Shown here one piece after another: positions 41,393-50,303 of a stretch of DNA of 64,000 bases. How positions within the stretch are numbered: position 1 is the first letter of the stretch; each line of letters begins with the position of its first letter. The stretch spans positions 1 to 64,000 of the forward strand of contig JBBSFE010000008.1 of NCBI GenBank assembly GCA_038239005.1. The letters run 5' to 3'. This stretch comes from DASXHD01 sp038239005. GTDB taxonomy: Bacteria > Myxococcota_A > Polyangia > Polyangiales > Polyangiaceae. Both the position numbers and the translations under genes were made by a program. The notes under the pieces were generated by a model. That model was not told the DNA's origin. It searched no databases and saw nothing but the letters and a program-made list of their open reading frames with translations.

Positions 41393-42864
41393 CGGCGCCC
41401 ACGCCCGGCGGGCGCGTGCTGATCGTCGACGACAACGCCGATCTCGCGGGCACGCTCCGCGACGTGCTCTTGTCGGCGAGCACCGAGAGCGATCCTCTCG
41501 AAGTGGACGTCGCCGACAGCGGCAAGGGCGCTCTCGCACGTGCGCGCGAAACGGGCTTCGATGTTGCGCTCGTCGACGTGAAGCTGCCGGATGCGAGCGG
41601 CGTCGATTTGATTCGCCCGCTCCGCGAGGCGAGCCCCAATAGCGAAATCGTTCTCATCACGGGCTTCGCGAGCATGGAGGCCGCGATCGCCGCGCTGCGT
41701 GCGGGCGCGTTCGCGATGATCCTCAAGAGCTTTCGCCCCGACGAGCTCGTCACCACCGTGCGGCAAGCGCTGACGAAAGCGCGTCTCCAGCGCGAGCGCG
41801 AAGAGCTCGAACGGCGATACCGCGCCGTCGTCGACTTGACCGACGTGCTCGTGCTCGCGCTCGACGCCGCCGACAGAGTCGTTCTCTTCAACCGCAAAGC
41901 AGCGGAGCTCGCAGGCGTCTCCGCGGAGAGCGCAATAGGCCGAGATTTCGTGCGCGCGTGGATCCCCGAAGACGATCGCGTGCGACTCAACGACGCGCTC
42001 GCCGTGGCGCGCCAGAGCAAACGCGGAACTTCGGAAGTGGAGACGGGCTTCGTCGCGACGGGCGGGCAGGCGCGTCGCATCCGATGGCACCTCGGCGGCA
42101 CGGTCGACCCCGGCGAAGGCGAGCTCGTGTATGGCATCGGCATCGACGTCACCGAACGGCGCGCGCTCGAGAAACGCGCCGCGGACGCCGAAGCACTCAG
42201 CGCGATGGGCACACTCGCGCTCAATCTCGCGCACGAGATCCGCAACCCGCTCAACGCCGCAAAGCTGCAACTCCATTTGCTCGCGCGCGACGTTGGCAAG
42301 CTCGAGATGGAGGAGACGCGAGCGTCGCTCCTCAAGCGTTCCGAAATCGTCGGCGACGAAATCGCGCGCCTCAACCGGCTCCTCACCGAATTCCTCGAGC
42401 TCGCGCGCCCACGCGGTATTGCGCGCGAGCCCGTTCACGTGAGCGAGCTCGTCGACTCGGTGCTCTCGCTCGAGCGTGAAGCGGCCGAAGCGCGCGGCGT
42501 GCGAATCGTGCGAGATTTCGCGCCCGGCGCCGCAGCGATCGGCGACGCGGAGAAGCTCCGGCAGGTCGTGCTGAACTTGGTTGTCAACGCGCTCGAGGCT
42601 ATGAAAGACGGCGGCGTGCTCACAGCGCGCACGTTCCCGGAAAACGATCGCATCGTCTTCGCGATCGAAGACACGGGCCCCGGCATCGACACGAGCGTCC
42701 TCACGCAGGTCTTCGACCCATTCTTCACGACGAAAGAAGCCGGCACGGGCCTAGGCCTCTCCATCGTGCGCAAGATCGTCGACCAACACGGCGGCGACGT
42801 CCGCCTCGAAAGCGCAATCGGCAAAGGCACGACCGTCCGCGTGTGGATCCCGACGGGCCGCTAA
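41389..42864 (+). CDS. Hybrid response regulator - PAS - histidine kinase
   Basis: A 491-residue protein with, in order, a receiver (VDDNADLAG, phospho-Asp in VALVDVKLPDASG near residue 64), a coiled linker, a PAS domain (VDLTDVLVLALDAADRVVLFNRKAAEL), HisKA (ALNLAHEIRNPLNAAKLQL) and HATPase_c (VLNLVVNALEAM, EDTGPGID, GTGLGLSIVRKI). In the receiver the conserved Lys reads FAMILKSFR, which is present but in an unusual context. It has no membrane segment. The ATG overlaps gatB's stop, coupling a soluble sensor to tRNA amidation, which is unusual. It converges on a FAAL gene one base away. Confidence 0.88.
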   Translation: MTAPTPGGRVLIVDDNADLAGTLRDVLLSASTESDPLEVDVADSGKGALARARETGFDVALVDVKLPDASGVDLIRPLREASPNSEIVLITGFASMEAAIAALRAGAFAMILKSFRPDELVTTVRQALTKARLQREREELERRYRAVVDLTDVLVLALDAADRVVLFNRKAAELAGVSAESAIGRDFVRAWIPEDDRVRLNDALAVARQSKRGTSEVETGFVATGGQARRIRWHLGGTVDPGEGELVYGIGIDVTERRALEKRAADAEALSAMGTLALNLAHEIRNPLNAAKLQLHLLARDVGKLEMEETRASLLKRSEIVGDEIARLNRLLTEFLELARPRGIAREPVHVSELVDSVLSLEREAAEARGVRIVRDFAPGAAAIGDAEKLRQVVLNLVVNALEAMKDGGVLTARTFPENDRIVFAIEDTGPGIDTSVLTQVFDPFFTTKEAGTGLGLSIVRKIVDQHGGDVRLESAIGKGTTVRVWIPTGR

Positions 42865-42865
42865 A

Positions 42866-44689
42866 TCATTCTTTGGGTTTTTTGCGGGCGCCCAGCACCG
42901 CAAGCTTGAAGTATTCGAGTTGGCTTTTCGCCGCTTCTTTGGCGACTTCCACGCGGCTGACTTCGCGCGCGCTTTTGCGGGCGCCGAGCTCGCCGGATTC
43001 GTAGAGCTCGCGGGTGCGTGCCCGCTGGAGCTTTCCGCTCGAAGTTTTCGGGAGCACGCCCGGCAGGAGCGGGACGACGTCGTCGACCGAGAGCGCCATG
43101 CCTTCTTGAATCGATTTGCGAACGGCCGCGCCGAGCTCGCTCGCGCGTGCGGGGGTTTCGAGCTCGTGAGGATCTTGCACTTCGAATGTGACGACGACGC
43201 GTTCGCGATCGACTTCTTGCCCGGTCGGATCACGCGAGCCGAATGCGATGACGTTGCCTTTGCGGACGCCCGGAACTTTCGCGGCCTCCCACTCCATGTC
43301 TTGCGGGTAGTAGTTGCGGCCGTTCACGATGATGACTTCCTTCGAGCGCCCACAGATGTAGACGTGGCTCTCGTGGAGAAAACCGAGATCGCCCGTGCGG
43401 AGATATTCGCCAGCAAACGCTTCGCGTGTTCGCTCTTCGTCTTGCCAGTACCCCTTCATGAGGCTTGGCCCGCGAAGGCGAAGCTCGCCGACGCGGCCTT
43501 CTGGAAGCGGCGTTTGGCTCGTGGCGTCGTCTTGGGCGAACACTTTCACTTCGTGCCCTGCGAACGCTTTGCCGCATGAAACGAGCCGCAGGGAGCGCTC
43601 GCCGTCGTCGACCTTCACAGCGCCTTCGGCCCAAAGCGTGGCGCCGTCGACCGAGAGTGTCTTCATGCCTTCGGAGAGCTCGGTGAAACAAATCGCGAGC
43701 GACGACTCGGCCATGCCGTACGAAGGCAAAAGCGCTTCCTTCTTGAAGCCCACTTTTGCGAACGCCGATGCGAAGGCTTCGAGCGTTTCGGGTCGAATGG
43801 GCTCCGCGCCGCAACCCGCGACGCGCCAGCTCGAAAGATCGAGCCCTTCGAGCTCGCGCTCGCGAATGCGTTTGCAACAGAGTGCGTACGCGAAGTTAGG
43901 CCCGTACGACACGGTGCCTTTGTGCCGCGAGATGGTTTGCAGCCACGTGGCGGGGCGCTTCAAGAAAAGCAGCGGCGGCAAAAACACGGTGGGGTTCTTC
44001 GTGACGAGCGGCGCAAGCACGAAGCCGATCAATCCCATGTCGTGATAGAGCGGCAGCCACGAGACGCCGACGTCCGTGCCGTCGCCAACATGAAGCCCAT
44101 CCTTCATGAAGGCTTGAATGTTCGCGAGGAGATTGTCGTGCGTGAGCGTGACGCCTTTCGGACGCGATGTGGAGCCGCTCGTGAATTGCAGAAAGGCGAC
44201 GTCGCTCCCGATGATCTTTGCGGCGCGAAGCGGCTCCTGCGATTCACGAATCGCTTCGACCGCGATCACTTGCTCGAGATCGGGCGCTCCCGCTTGCACC
44301 GTGCCGAGCAAACGCTTGATGCGGGCATCGGTGATGAGCACGCGTGCGCCGCATTTGCGGACGATGTGTCGCGTGTTGTCGAGATAGCCCTGGAGCTGCC
44401 CGAGCCCGAGCGGCGGGTAGATCGGAACGGGGATGATGCCCGCGCGGATGGCGCCGAGAAACGAGAGAACGAAATCTTCGTTCGTGGGCAGAATGAGCGC
44501 GACGCGGTCGCCCTTTTGGAGCCCGAGCGCCTGCATCGCCCCGCCGTAACGCGCGCTCGCCCGCTCGATGGCGGTGTACGAGAAAGACGCCTCACTCGCG
44601 TCGCCCGAGGATTCGGGAACGAAGCGAAACCCGCGGGTAGGGTCGCACTTTGCAGCTTCTTCGATGGCTTGAGCGAGCGTCGAGGGCAC
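42866..44689 (-). CDS. Fatty acyl-AMP ligase, second copy
   Basis: A 607-residue FAAL-like enzyme: P-loop FTSGSTSRPKGVTLTH, SWLPLYHDMGLIG, PSYGMAESSLAIC, the LRTGDLGFLHE hinge and the lysine tail PKTSSGKLQRART. It ends in a charged extension of about 45 residues that the first FAAL lacks. No ACP or ketosynthase is adjacent, so its acceptor may be the distant ACP at 15.6 kb or 54.2 kb. The GTG start at 44687-44689 lies 38 bases from the divergent small gene. Confidence 0.87.
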   Translation of the reverse strand: MPSTLAQAIEEAAKCDPTRGFRFVPESSGDASEASFSYTAIERASARYGGAMQALGLQKGDRVALILPTNEDFVLSFLGAIRAGIIPVPIYPPLGLGQLQGYLDNTRHIVRKCGARVLITDARIKRLLGTVQAGAPDLEQVIAVEAIRESQEPLRAAKIIGSDVAFLQFTSGSTSRPKGVTLTHDNLLANIQAFMKDGLHVGDGTDVGVSWLPLYHDMGLIGFVLAPLVTKNPTVFLPPLLFLKRPATWLQTISRHKGTVSYGPNFAYALCCKRIRERELEGLDLSSWRVAGCGAEPIRPETLEAFASAFAKVGFKKEALLPSYGMAESSLAICFTELSEGMKTLSVDGATLWAEGAVKVDDGERSLRLVSCGKAFAGHEVKVFAQDDATSQTPLPEGRVGELRLRGPSLMKGYWQDEERTREAFAGEYLRTGDLGFLHESHVYICGRSKEVIIVNGRNYYPQDMEWEAAKVPGVRKGNVIAFGSRDPTGQEVDRERVVVTFEVQDPHELETPARASELGAAVRKSIQEGMALSVDDVVPLLPGVLPKTSSGKLQRARTRELYESGELGARKSAREVSRVEVAKEAAKSQLEYFKLAVLGARKKPKE

Positions 44690-44727
44690 TTCTTGCCGCT
44701 TTTAGCACAGCCTGTAATAATCGCTTT

Positions 44728-44991
44728 ATGCCCCTCATCGAGACCGAAGAAGCCGCGCGCCGCCTCGCGCGCGCGATCGCGAGCGACCTGTCGCTCTACA
44801 ACGAGGACAAAATCGTCCAGGGCATCACCAGCGACAATCTGTTCGAGAGCCTCTCGGAGGAAATCGAAGAAGGTCGCGCGCTCTACAAGCGCCGCGTTTC
44901 GCCCGAGCTCTATCCGCGTAATTTCTACGACCGCGCTCTCGTGGACATTCTCATCAAGGCGAAGGGCCACATCAAGTCCAAGCTCTGGTGA
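44728..44991 (+). CDS. Conserved-looking 87-residue protein
   Basis: A short acidic-then-basic protein, mostly helical (ETEEAARRLARAIASDLSLYNEDKIVQGI) with an end rich in Lys (LVDILIKAKGHIKSKLW). It is clearly coding by composition, but I do not recognise a family. Its stop overlaps the GTG of the pseudouridine synthase by 4 bases, so both are made from one message. Confidence 0.6.
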   Translation: MPLIETEEAARRLARAIASDLSLYNEDKIVQGITSDNLFESLSEEIEEGRALYKRRVSPELYPRNFYDRALVDILIKAKGHIKSKLW

Positions 44992-45911
44992 TCCGCGCCA
45001 CGCGCGGAGGAGAGCGGGTCGACAAGTTCGTTTCGCGTGAGATGACGACATCTCGCGCCGAAGCGCAGCGTTGGATCGAAGCGGGCAGGGTGACGCTCGA
45101 CGGCAAGGTCGCGCGCGCATCCGATGTGGTGCGTGTCGGAACGAACGTCGACATCGCGCCGCTCGCAGCGCGCACGACCGAGCTCGAGCCCGACGCATCC
45201 GTGCCGATGGATGTTCTCTACGTGGACGCCGCGGTCGTCGTGCTCGTGAAAGCGCCGGGCATCGTCGTGCATCCCGCGCCGGGTAGCGAGCACGGCACGC
45301 TCGTGCACGGCCTTCTCGCGCGCGGGTACTTCGAAGCTCACGGCGACGAGCACGAGCGTCCAGGTATCGTTCACCGCCTCGACAAAGGAACGAGCGGCGT
45401 GATGGTCGTCGCGCGCACGCCGGCCGCGCGCGAAGCGCTGAAGGCGCAGTTCGCGGCGCACACGATCGATCGCGAATACGTGGCGCTTTGCGTGGGCGTC
45501 GCCAAAACCAAAACGCACGCCACGCTCCACGGCCGCGATCCGCGCGATCGCAAGCGCTTCACCTCGCGCGTGCGCGTAGGAAAAGCCGCGGTCACGCATG
45601 TATTCTGCATGGAATCCCTTGCGTCGGGCCGCGCGAGCCTCGTCCGCGCGACGCTCGAAACGGGTCGCACGCACCAAATCCGCATGCACCTCGCGGAATC
45701 CGCCACGCCCGTCCTCGCTGATCCGATCTACGGCAAACCCCCGCGCGATCCCATCATCGCCGCGATCGCCACGACGCTCGGCCACCAAGCGCTGCATGCG
45801 CGCGTCCTCGGTTTCGATCACCCAACGACGGGCAAACGCGTGCGCTTCGAGGCGCCACCACCCACCGACTTTGCAGGCGTGCTCGAATCTCTCCGCAAGA
45901 TTAATTCTTGA
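44988..45911 (+). CDS. RluA-family pseudouridine synthase
   Basis: A 307-residue enzyme that converts uridine to pseudouridine in rRNA. It has an N-terminal S4 RNA-binding domain (RVDKFVSREMTTSRAEAQRWIEAGRVTLDG) and the catalytic motif with the nucleophilic Asp in IVHRLDKGTSGVMV (about residue 130). A later GRTHQIRMHLAE and LGFDHPTTGK complete the RluA pattern. RluC and RluD share this layout, so the exact target cannot be set from the sequence. It ends inside the convergent flippase-like gene by 11 bases. Confidence 0.9.
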   Translation: MIRATRGGERVDKFVSREMTTSRAEAQRWIEAGRVTLDGKVARASDVVRVGTNVDIAPLAARTTELEPDASVPMDVLYVDAAVVVLVKAPGIVVHPAPGSEHGTLVHGLLARGYFEAHGDEHERPGIVHRLDKGTSGVMVVARTPAAREALKAQFAAHTIDREYVALCVGVAKTKTHATLHGRDPRDRKRFTSRVRVGKAAVTHVFCMESLASGRASLVRATLETGRTHQIRMHLAESATPVLADPIYGKPPRDPIIAAIATTLGHQALHARVLGFDHPTTGKRVRFEAPPPTDFAGVLESLRKINS

Positions 45912-46893
45912 GCAGGGCGGGGTAGCGGCGTTTCAGGAGGGCGAGCGCAATGAAGCCGACGATGACCGCGAACCACAACGTCGCGAATCGGACGAGCATC
46001 ATCGCCGCGGTGCTCGTCGCGACGTCGACGTGGCCGACGTTGACCATTTGTTCGCGAAGGCCAGTCTCCGTGACGCCGAGACCGCCGGGTGTCGGGATGA
46101 CCGCGCCGGCCAGCGTGCTCGTTGCGTAGAAAAAGATGCTGAGCGTGAGAGGGACGTTCGCGTGGAAGCCGCGCAAGATCACCGCGAGAGCGCAACACTC
46201 GAGCGACCAGGCAGCAATCGACAGGAGCGTGGGCCACACCAGATTTTTTGGCGCGACGAGCACCGTAAGGCTCTCGTAAGCCTCTTCGAGGCGCGGGCCG
46301 ATGCGACGAAACGGGCCGGGCAGGGATGCAAGGAAGCGAATCACGGCGTGAGATGCGCTGCGCGATGCAATCACGCCGAGCAGGGCTGCGACGATCGCCA
46401 CGCCGACACCCGCGGGAAGTAGCCCACCATGAAACCCGAGCGAGCCGACGACGATGAGCACGATGACGCCGATGAGATCCGTGACGCGCTCGGCGACGAC
46501 GATGGGCGCCGTCTTTGGCACGGGCACGCCGTGCGTTTCGAAGAGAACGAGCGATTTCAACACCTCGCCGACTTTGCCGGGCGAGATCGTCAGCACGAAC
46601 CCGGAGAGGAAAGTGAGGAAGCTATCGACGACGCCCACACCTTCGATCTCGAGGCAGCCGAGATAGAACTGCCACTTGAAGAAACGGAGAACGTAGTTGC
46701 CGAAGGCGAGCGCGAACGCCGCGCCGAACGTCCACCATTCGTAGTGGTCGAGGCTCGCGCTTATTTTTCCGGCACCGCTCCACACGGCGAACGCGCCGTA
46801 CACGAGCACGAACAGAAGCAGAACGAAGATGACGCGCTGGATGCGAAACCCGCCGCGTGGTTTCGCCGTTGCGGAAGCGCCGCTTGTCGCCAT
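45901..46893 (-). CDS. Flippase-like membrane protein (LPG synthase TM / UPF0104 family)
   Basis: A 330-residue membrane protein with about eight helices. The family motifs are LSGFVLTISPGKVGEVLKSLVL, a VAERVTDLIG turn, and STLAGAVIPTPGGLGVTETGL. This is the lysylphosphatidylglycerol-synthase-transmembrane/AglD type, some of which move or modify lipid-linked sugars. The catalytic lysyl transferase domain of MprF is absent. Frame stays open 38 codons upstream of 46893, but the start here matches a short head before the first helix. It overlaps the pseudouridine synthase gene tail by 11 bases. Confidence 0.8.
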   Translation of the reverse strand: MATSGASATAKPRGGFRIQRVIFVLLLFVLVYGAFAVWSGAGKISASLDHYEWWTFGAAFALAFGNYVLRFFKWQFYLGCLEIEGVGVVDSFLTFLSGFVLTISPGKVGEVLKSLVLFETHGVPVPKTAPIVVAERVTDLIGVIVLIVVGSLGFHGGLLPAGVGVAIVAALLGVIASRSASHAVIRFLASLPGPFRRIGPRLEEAYESLTVLVAPKNLVWPTLLSIAAWSLECCALAVILRGFHANVPLTLSIFFYATSTLAGAVIPTPGGLGVTETGLREQMVNVGHVDVATSTAAMMLVRFATLWFAVIVGFIALALLKRRYPALLKN

Positions 46894-46894
46894 T

Positions 46895-47275
46895 TCAGAT
46901 TTTCCGGCGGAAGTAACCGAGGCGATAGAGCGCGTACACGAGCGCGGCGACGATGACGAGCGAGCCCGTCGTCCAGAATGCCCACTGCGGCGCTTCCCAA
47001 CGGCCATGACGAAGACCCGAAGGACGCACGACGATGTCGCTTGGGCCTTCGTTCGTGATCACCGGCGAGTACGCGGACGACGACGGCATGTCGGCAGCTT
47101 CGCGATTGAGCGCCGAGGGTGCTTCGCGAAACGAGCCTGCGGGTGCTGCGGGCGCTACGGGGACCGTCACGACGCTCCGAATACCATCCGAAGGTCCGCG
47201 CGCGCAATCGAACGTGCTAAACCCGAACGCACAAAGAAGGATGAGCGACGACGCCGAGCTGCTCGAGAAGGCCAA
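46895..47275 (-). CDS. Small exported protein with C-terminal membrane anchor
   Basis: A 126-residue ORF directly upstream of the flippase-like gene (1-base gap to it). The N-terminus reads like a signal sequence (LILLCAFGFSTFDCARG), the middle is Pro/Ser rich, and residues about 98-119 form a membrane helix (FWTTGSLVIVAALVYALYRLGY) then RRKI. The only start for the whole ORF is a TTG at 47273-47275, which would overlap the moxR start by 35 bases in the opposite direction. An ATG at 47087-47089 gives a 64-residue tail-anchored version. I cannot decide between them. Confidence 0.5.
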   Translation of the reverse strand: MAFSSSSASSLILLCAFGFSTFDCARGPSDGIRSVVTVPVAPAAPAGSFREAPSALNREAADMPSSSAYSPVITNEGPSDIVVRPSGLRHGRWEAPQWAFWTTGSLVIVAALVYALYRLGYFRRKI

Positions 47276-48221
47276 ACAAGCCCACGCCGCGCTTCATGCC
47301 GCCGTCGCCACGCGTGTGGTGGGCCAGGAGCGCGTCGTCGACCAAATGCTGGTGGCGCTCCTAGCGCGCGGGCACGCACTTCTCGTGGGCGTGCCGGGGC
47401 TGGCGAAGACGCTCCTCGTGTCGACCCTTTCGGAGGCGCTCGATTTGAGCTTCGGCCGCGTGCAATTCACGCCCGATTTGTTGCCCGCCGACATCACCGG
47501 CACGGACGTGCTCCACGAGGAAGAGGTCGGCGACGATGTGCGCCGCCGCGTTCGCTTCTTGCCCGGGCCGATCTTCCACAACCTGATCTTGGCCGACGAG
47601 ATCAATCGGACGCCGCCGAAAACGCAGGCCGCGCTCCTCCAGGCGATGCAGGAACGCCGCGTGACCGTCGGCACGGAGACGCACGCGCTCCCCGATCCGT
47701 TTCAGGTGTTCGCGACGCGAAACCCCATCGAGCAGGAAGGCACGTATCCGCTTCCCGAAGCCCAGCTCGACCGGTTTTTGCTCGAAATTCACGTCGACTA
47801 TCCGTCGGACGCCGAGGAGCAACAAATCGCCCGCAAAACGACGAGCGCCGATTTCGCAAAAGATCCCGTGCCGCGCGTTCTCGGCAAGGACGATCTGCTC
47901 GCGCTGCAAGCGCTCATCCCGCGGATGCCGATCACGGACGAAGCCGTCTCGCTGGCCGTCACCACGACGCGGATGACGCGCCCTTCGAACGCGAACAAAG
48001 ACGTCGTGGCTTACGTGCGATTTGGCGCAGGTCCCCGCGGTTCGCAGGCCCTCGTGCTCGCGAGCAAAGCGCGCGCCGCGCTTCGCGGTCACGCTTCTGC
48101 CGACGTGGACGACATCCGCGCACTTCTCGTACCCACGCTTCGCCACCGCCTCGTCATGAGCTACCGCGCCGAATCCGACGGCGTTTCCGAAGAAAACCTC
48201 CTGGAGAAAATTCAGAGGTGA
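47241..48221 (+). CDS. MoxR-family AAA+ ATPase
   Basis: A 326-residue MoxR ATPase, a chaperone-like ATPase often tied to VWA-domain partners. It has Walker A GVPGLAKTLLVSTL, Walker B LILADEINR, an RTPPKTQAALLQAMQERRVTVG stretch, sensor-1 FATRNPIEQEGTYPLPEAQLDRFLL, and the family's closing PTLRHRLVMSYRAESDG. The start at 47241 lies just after an A/G-rich AAGAAGG; the frame is open 69 codons upstream over the opposite gene but is not family-like. The usual partners (DUF58, VWA) are not next to it. Confidence 0.88.
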   Translation: MSDDAELLEKAKQAHAALHAAVATRVVGQERVVDQMLVALLARGHALLVGVPGLAKTLLVSTLSEALDLSFGRVQFTPDLLPADITGTDVLHEEEVGDDVRRRVRFLPGPIFHNLILADEINRTPPKTQAALLQAMQERRVTVGTETHALPDPFQVFATRNPIEQEGTYPLPEAQLDRFLLEIHVDYPSDAEEQQIARKTTSADFAKDPVPRVLGKDDLLALQALIPRMPITDEAVSLAVTTTRMTRPSNANKDVVAYVRFGAGPRGSQALVLASKARAALRGHASADVDDIRALLVPTLRHRLVMSYRAESDGVSEENLLEKIQR

Positions 48222-48238
48222 TGCTCTATTGATCGACA

Positions 48239-48928
48239 ATGGCCGTTCGTCCGTCTTCGCGCATGGATCTGTGCGCACGTTGTGGCGAGTCATGTGAGGC
48301 TGACGACCTCGTGTGCAATCGCTGCTCGGAGACGCGCATCCGAGCGACGCTGCCAGCCGAGGGTCTCGCGCCGAGCGTGGAAGAGGGCTCACTCGACGAG
48401 CGACTCGCGCGTATCGAAGCAAAGTCAGGCGAGCGCGCGCATCACGTGATTGCAACCATCGATGGTGCACTCGGTGGCGGAGTGGTCGTCGAGATCTCGG
48501 TCGTGATGAGCCCCGATGGTCCAGAGACCCCCGCCGAAGAAATCTGGGGCAGCGCCGAGCCGCTGACGACGATCGAATGCGGCAGCTCCGAGGTCGCCGC
48601 TGCGCGCATGAGTTGGATCGATCGCATCACGTCCGAGCGAAGCCTCGCGCCGCCCGAAATCTCGCGCCGCTTTCGCGTTGGCACACGTGGATTTCGCGGC
48701 GAGCCAACCGCCGTAGGGATGCTCTTGGACGCGCGCCTTCACATGGCCAAACGCGCTCTCGAAGACGGCGCCGAGTCGCCTCCACGGTCGTGCACTTGCG
48801 AAGAAGATGCCGCGTCCCTGCGGGTCATGGCAGACTTCACGAACAAAGGAACGATCGAGCTCTTTTCCGTCGCGCGCCCGAGCATCGAGCTCCGCGCGGC
48901 CGTCGCTTTGTGGCTCGAATCGCGCTGA
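48239..48928 (+). CDS. Zinc-ribbon protein of unknown function
   Basis: A 229-residue protein. Residues about 12-29 have two C-x2-C pairs (CARCGESCEADDLVCNRC), a likely zinc ribbon. The rest is beta-rich with an acidic flavour and a late Cys pair (CTCEE). No enzyme motif was seen. It starts 17 bases after moxR and its stop is 4 bases before the GTG of the DUF1704 gene, so the three may be co-transcribed. An in-frame ATG at 48263 is another possible start. Confidence 0.55.
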   Translation: MAVRPSSRMDLCARCGESCEADDLVCNRCSETRIRATLPAEGLAPSVEEGSLDERLARIEAKSGERAHHVIATIDGALGGGVVVEISVVMSPDGPETPAEEIWGSAEPLTTIECGSSEVAAARMSWIDRITSERSLAPPEISRRFRVGTRGFRGEPTAVGMLLDARLHMAKRALEDGAESPPRSCTCEEDAASLRVMADFTNKGTIELFSVARPSIELRAAVALWLESR

Positions 48929-48932
48929 GTGC

Positions 48933-50303
48933 GTGGAGAAAGTCCGAGACACGAAAAAAAACGGAAACGGCCATCTCACCGATGTCGATGTTCCGTCCAT
49001 TCCGCCGCCGCCGGTTGCGGGGCCGTGGCGTAGCTACAAAGAGGTCGTGTCGCAGCTAGCTCTTCGCATCGTCGAGGCGCAGCGCCCGATTCGCGTGCTC
49101 AACGCCATCCGCTGGAACGACAGCGTCGAGGCAGAGCTGCGGAAGAGTCGCTTCAAAGAAATACCGAAGGTCGACTACGCGGACATCGAGCTCGGCTTCG
49201 ACCCGCGCGAGAAGGCCGAAGAGTTCGAGCTCATCGCGCACGACATCGAGCATGAGCTCGGCGAGCCCGATGCACTCGGCCGCATCATGACGGCGACCGC
49301 GCTCGAATACCGCGACGTCGTTCGCATGCTCGAGGCGCGCGGAACGCCCACGTTCTACGCGTATTCGCGCAAGCTCTACGGCTCGCCGAAGGACACCTTC
49401 CCCGACGGAAAATCCACGGTGCGCGATCTCGGGCACTTGCTCTACGAGATCCTCACCAACGTCGACGACAACATGCTCGGCGCGCAGTTCGAGCGAACCA
49501 TCGCCGCCGACCAGGCCGTGACGATCTTGAACGAGCGCTTCGGTGAGTACTTCGCCGACGCATCGGTGCACGTCTCGGTCGACGACTCCATTGTTGCCGA
49601 CGCCGCTGCTGGCAACGATTACGTGAAGATTCGCAACGGCGCAGTCTTCTCGCCGCGTGACATCGACATCCTCGAAGTGCACGAGGGATGGGTGCATGTT
49701 GCAACTTCTTTGAACGGCCAGCGCCAGACCGTCGCCAAGTGGCTCGCCAAAGGCCCGCCGCGCACCACCGCCGTGCAAGAAGGCCTGGCCGCGCTGCTCG
49801 AGCTTTTCACGTTTCGCACGTATCCGCGACGCGCACGCAGGCTGAACGATCGCTTGCTCGCGGTCGACAAAGCCGAGGACGGCGCAAGCTTCCTCGATGT
49901 CTTCGAATGGTTTCGCACCGAAGGCTACGAAGAGGACGAATGCTTCCACGCAACGCGCCGCGTTTTTCGCGGCGGCGTGCTCGAGGGCGGTGGCCCGTTC
50001 ACGAAAGATGCGAGCTACTGCAAAGGGATCGTTCTCAACTATTCGTTCATCCGAACGGCGATTCAGCACAATCGCGCAGAGCTCATTCCGTTCTTGTTCG
50101 TCGGCAAAGTCGCGCACGAGGACGTGCCCGTGCTCGCGCGTCGCGTGCATGACGGTGTCGTGAAACCGCCGCACTACCTTCCGCGGATTTTCCGAGACCT
50201 CAACGGGCTCGCTGTGTGGATGGCCTACTCGACGTTCTTCGGAAAGCTCGGCGACGACGCCATCAGCGATCACTACGCAAAGCTGTTCGCCCGCATGGGC
50301 TAA
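48933..50303 (+). CDS. QEGLA-motif metallohydrolase (DUF1704 family)
   Basis: A 456-residue protein of the DUF1704 family (annotated in bacteria as flavohemoglobin expression-modulating QEGLA motif protein and related to the eukaryotic tyrosine carboxypeptidases MATCAP/TMCP). The zinc motif is HEGWVHVATSLNGQ (HExxxH), and the eponymous VQEGLAALLELFTF supplies the third ligand. The N-terminal half is helical (SYKEVVSQLALRIVEAQRPIRVLNAIRWNDS). Family members in animals cut the C-terminal Tyr of tubulin; the bacterial target is unknown. The GTG start at 48933 follows the upstream stop by 4 bases. It overlaps the convergent peroxiredoxin-kinase gene by 4 bases. Confidence 0.8.
   Translation: MEKVRDTKKNGNGHLTDVDVPSIPPPPVAGPWRSYKEVVSQLALRIVEAQRPIRVLNAIRWNDSVEAELRKSRFKEIPKVDYADIELGFDPREKAEEFELIAHDIEHELGEPDALGRIMTATALEYRDVVRMLEARGTPTFYAYSRKLYGSPKDTFPDGKSTVRDLGHLLYEILTNVDDNMLGAQFERTIAADQAVTILNERFGEYFADASVHVSVDDSIVADAAAGNDYVKIRNGAVFSPRDIDILEVHEGWVHVATSLNGQRQTVAKWLAKGPPRTTAVQEGLAALLELFTFRTYPRRARRLNDRLLAVDKAEDGASFLDVFEWFRTEGYEEDECFHATRRVFRGGVLEGGGPFTKDASYCKGIVLNYSFIRTAIQHNRAELIPFLFVGKVAHEDVPVLARRVHDGVVKPPHYLPRIFRDLNGLAVWMAYSTFFGKLGDDAISDHYAKLFARMG

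Noticed and set aside
40106..41539. 477-residue minus-strand ORF
   Set aside because: Antisense shadow of gatB.
46829..48232. 467-residue plus-strand ORF
   Set aside because: Shifted frame over moxR; Arg/Pro-rich and without domains.
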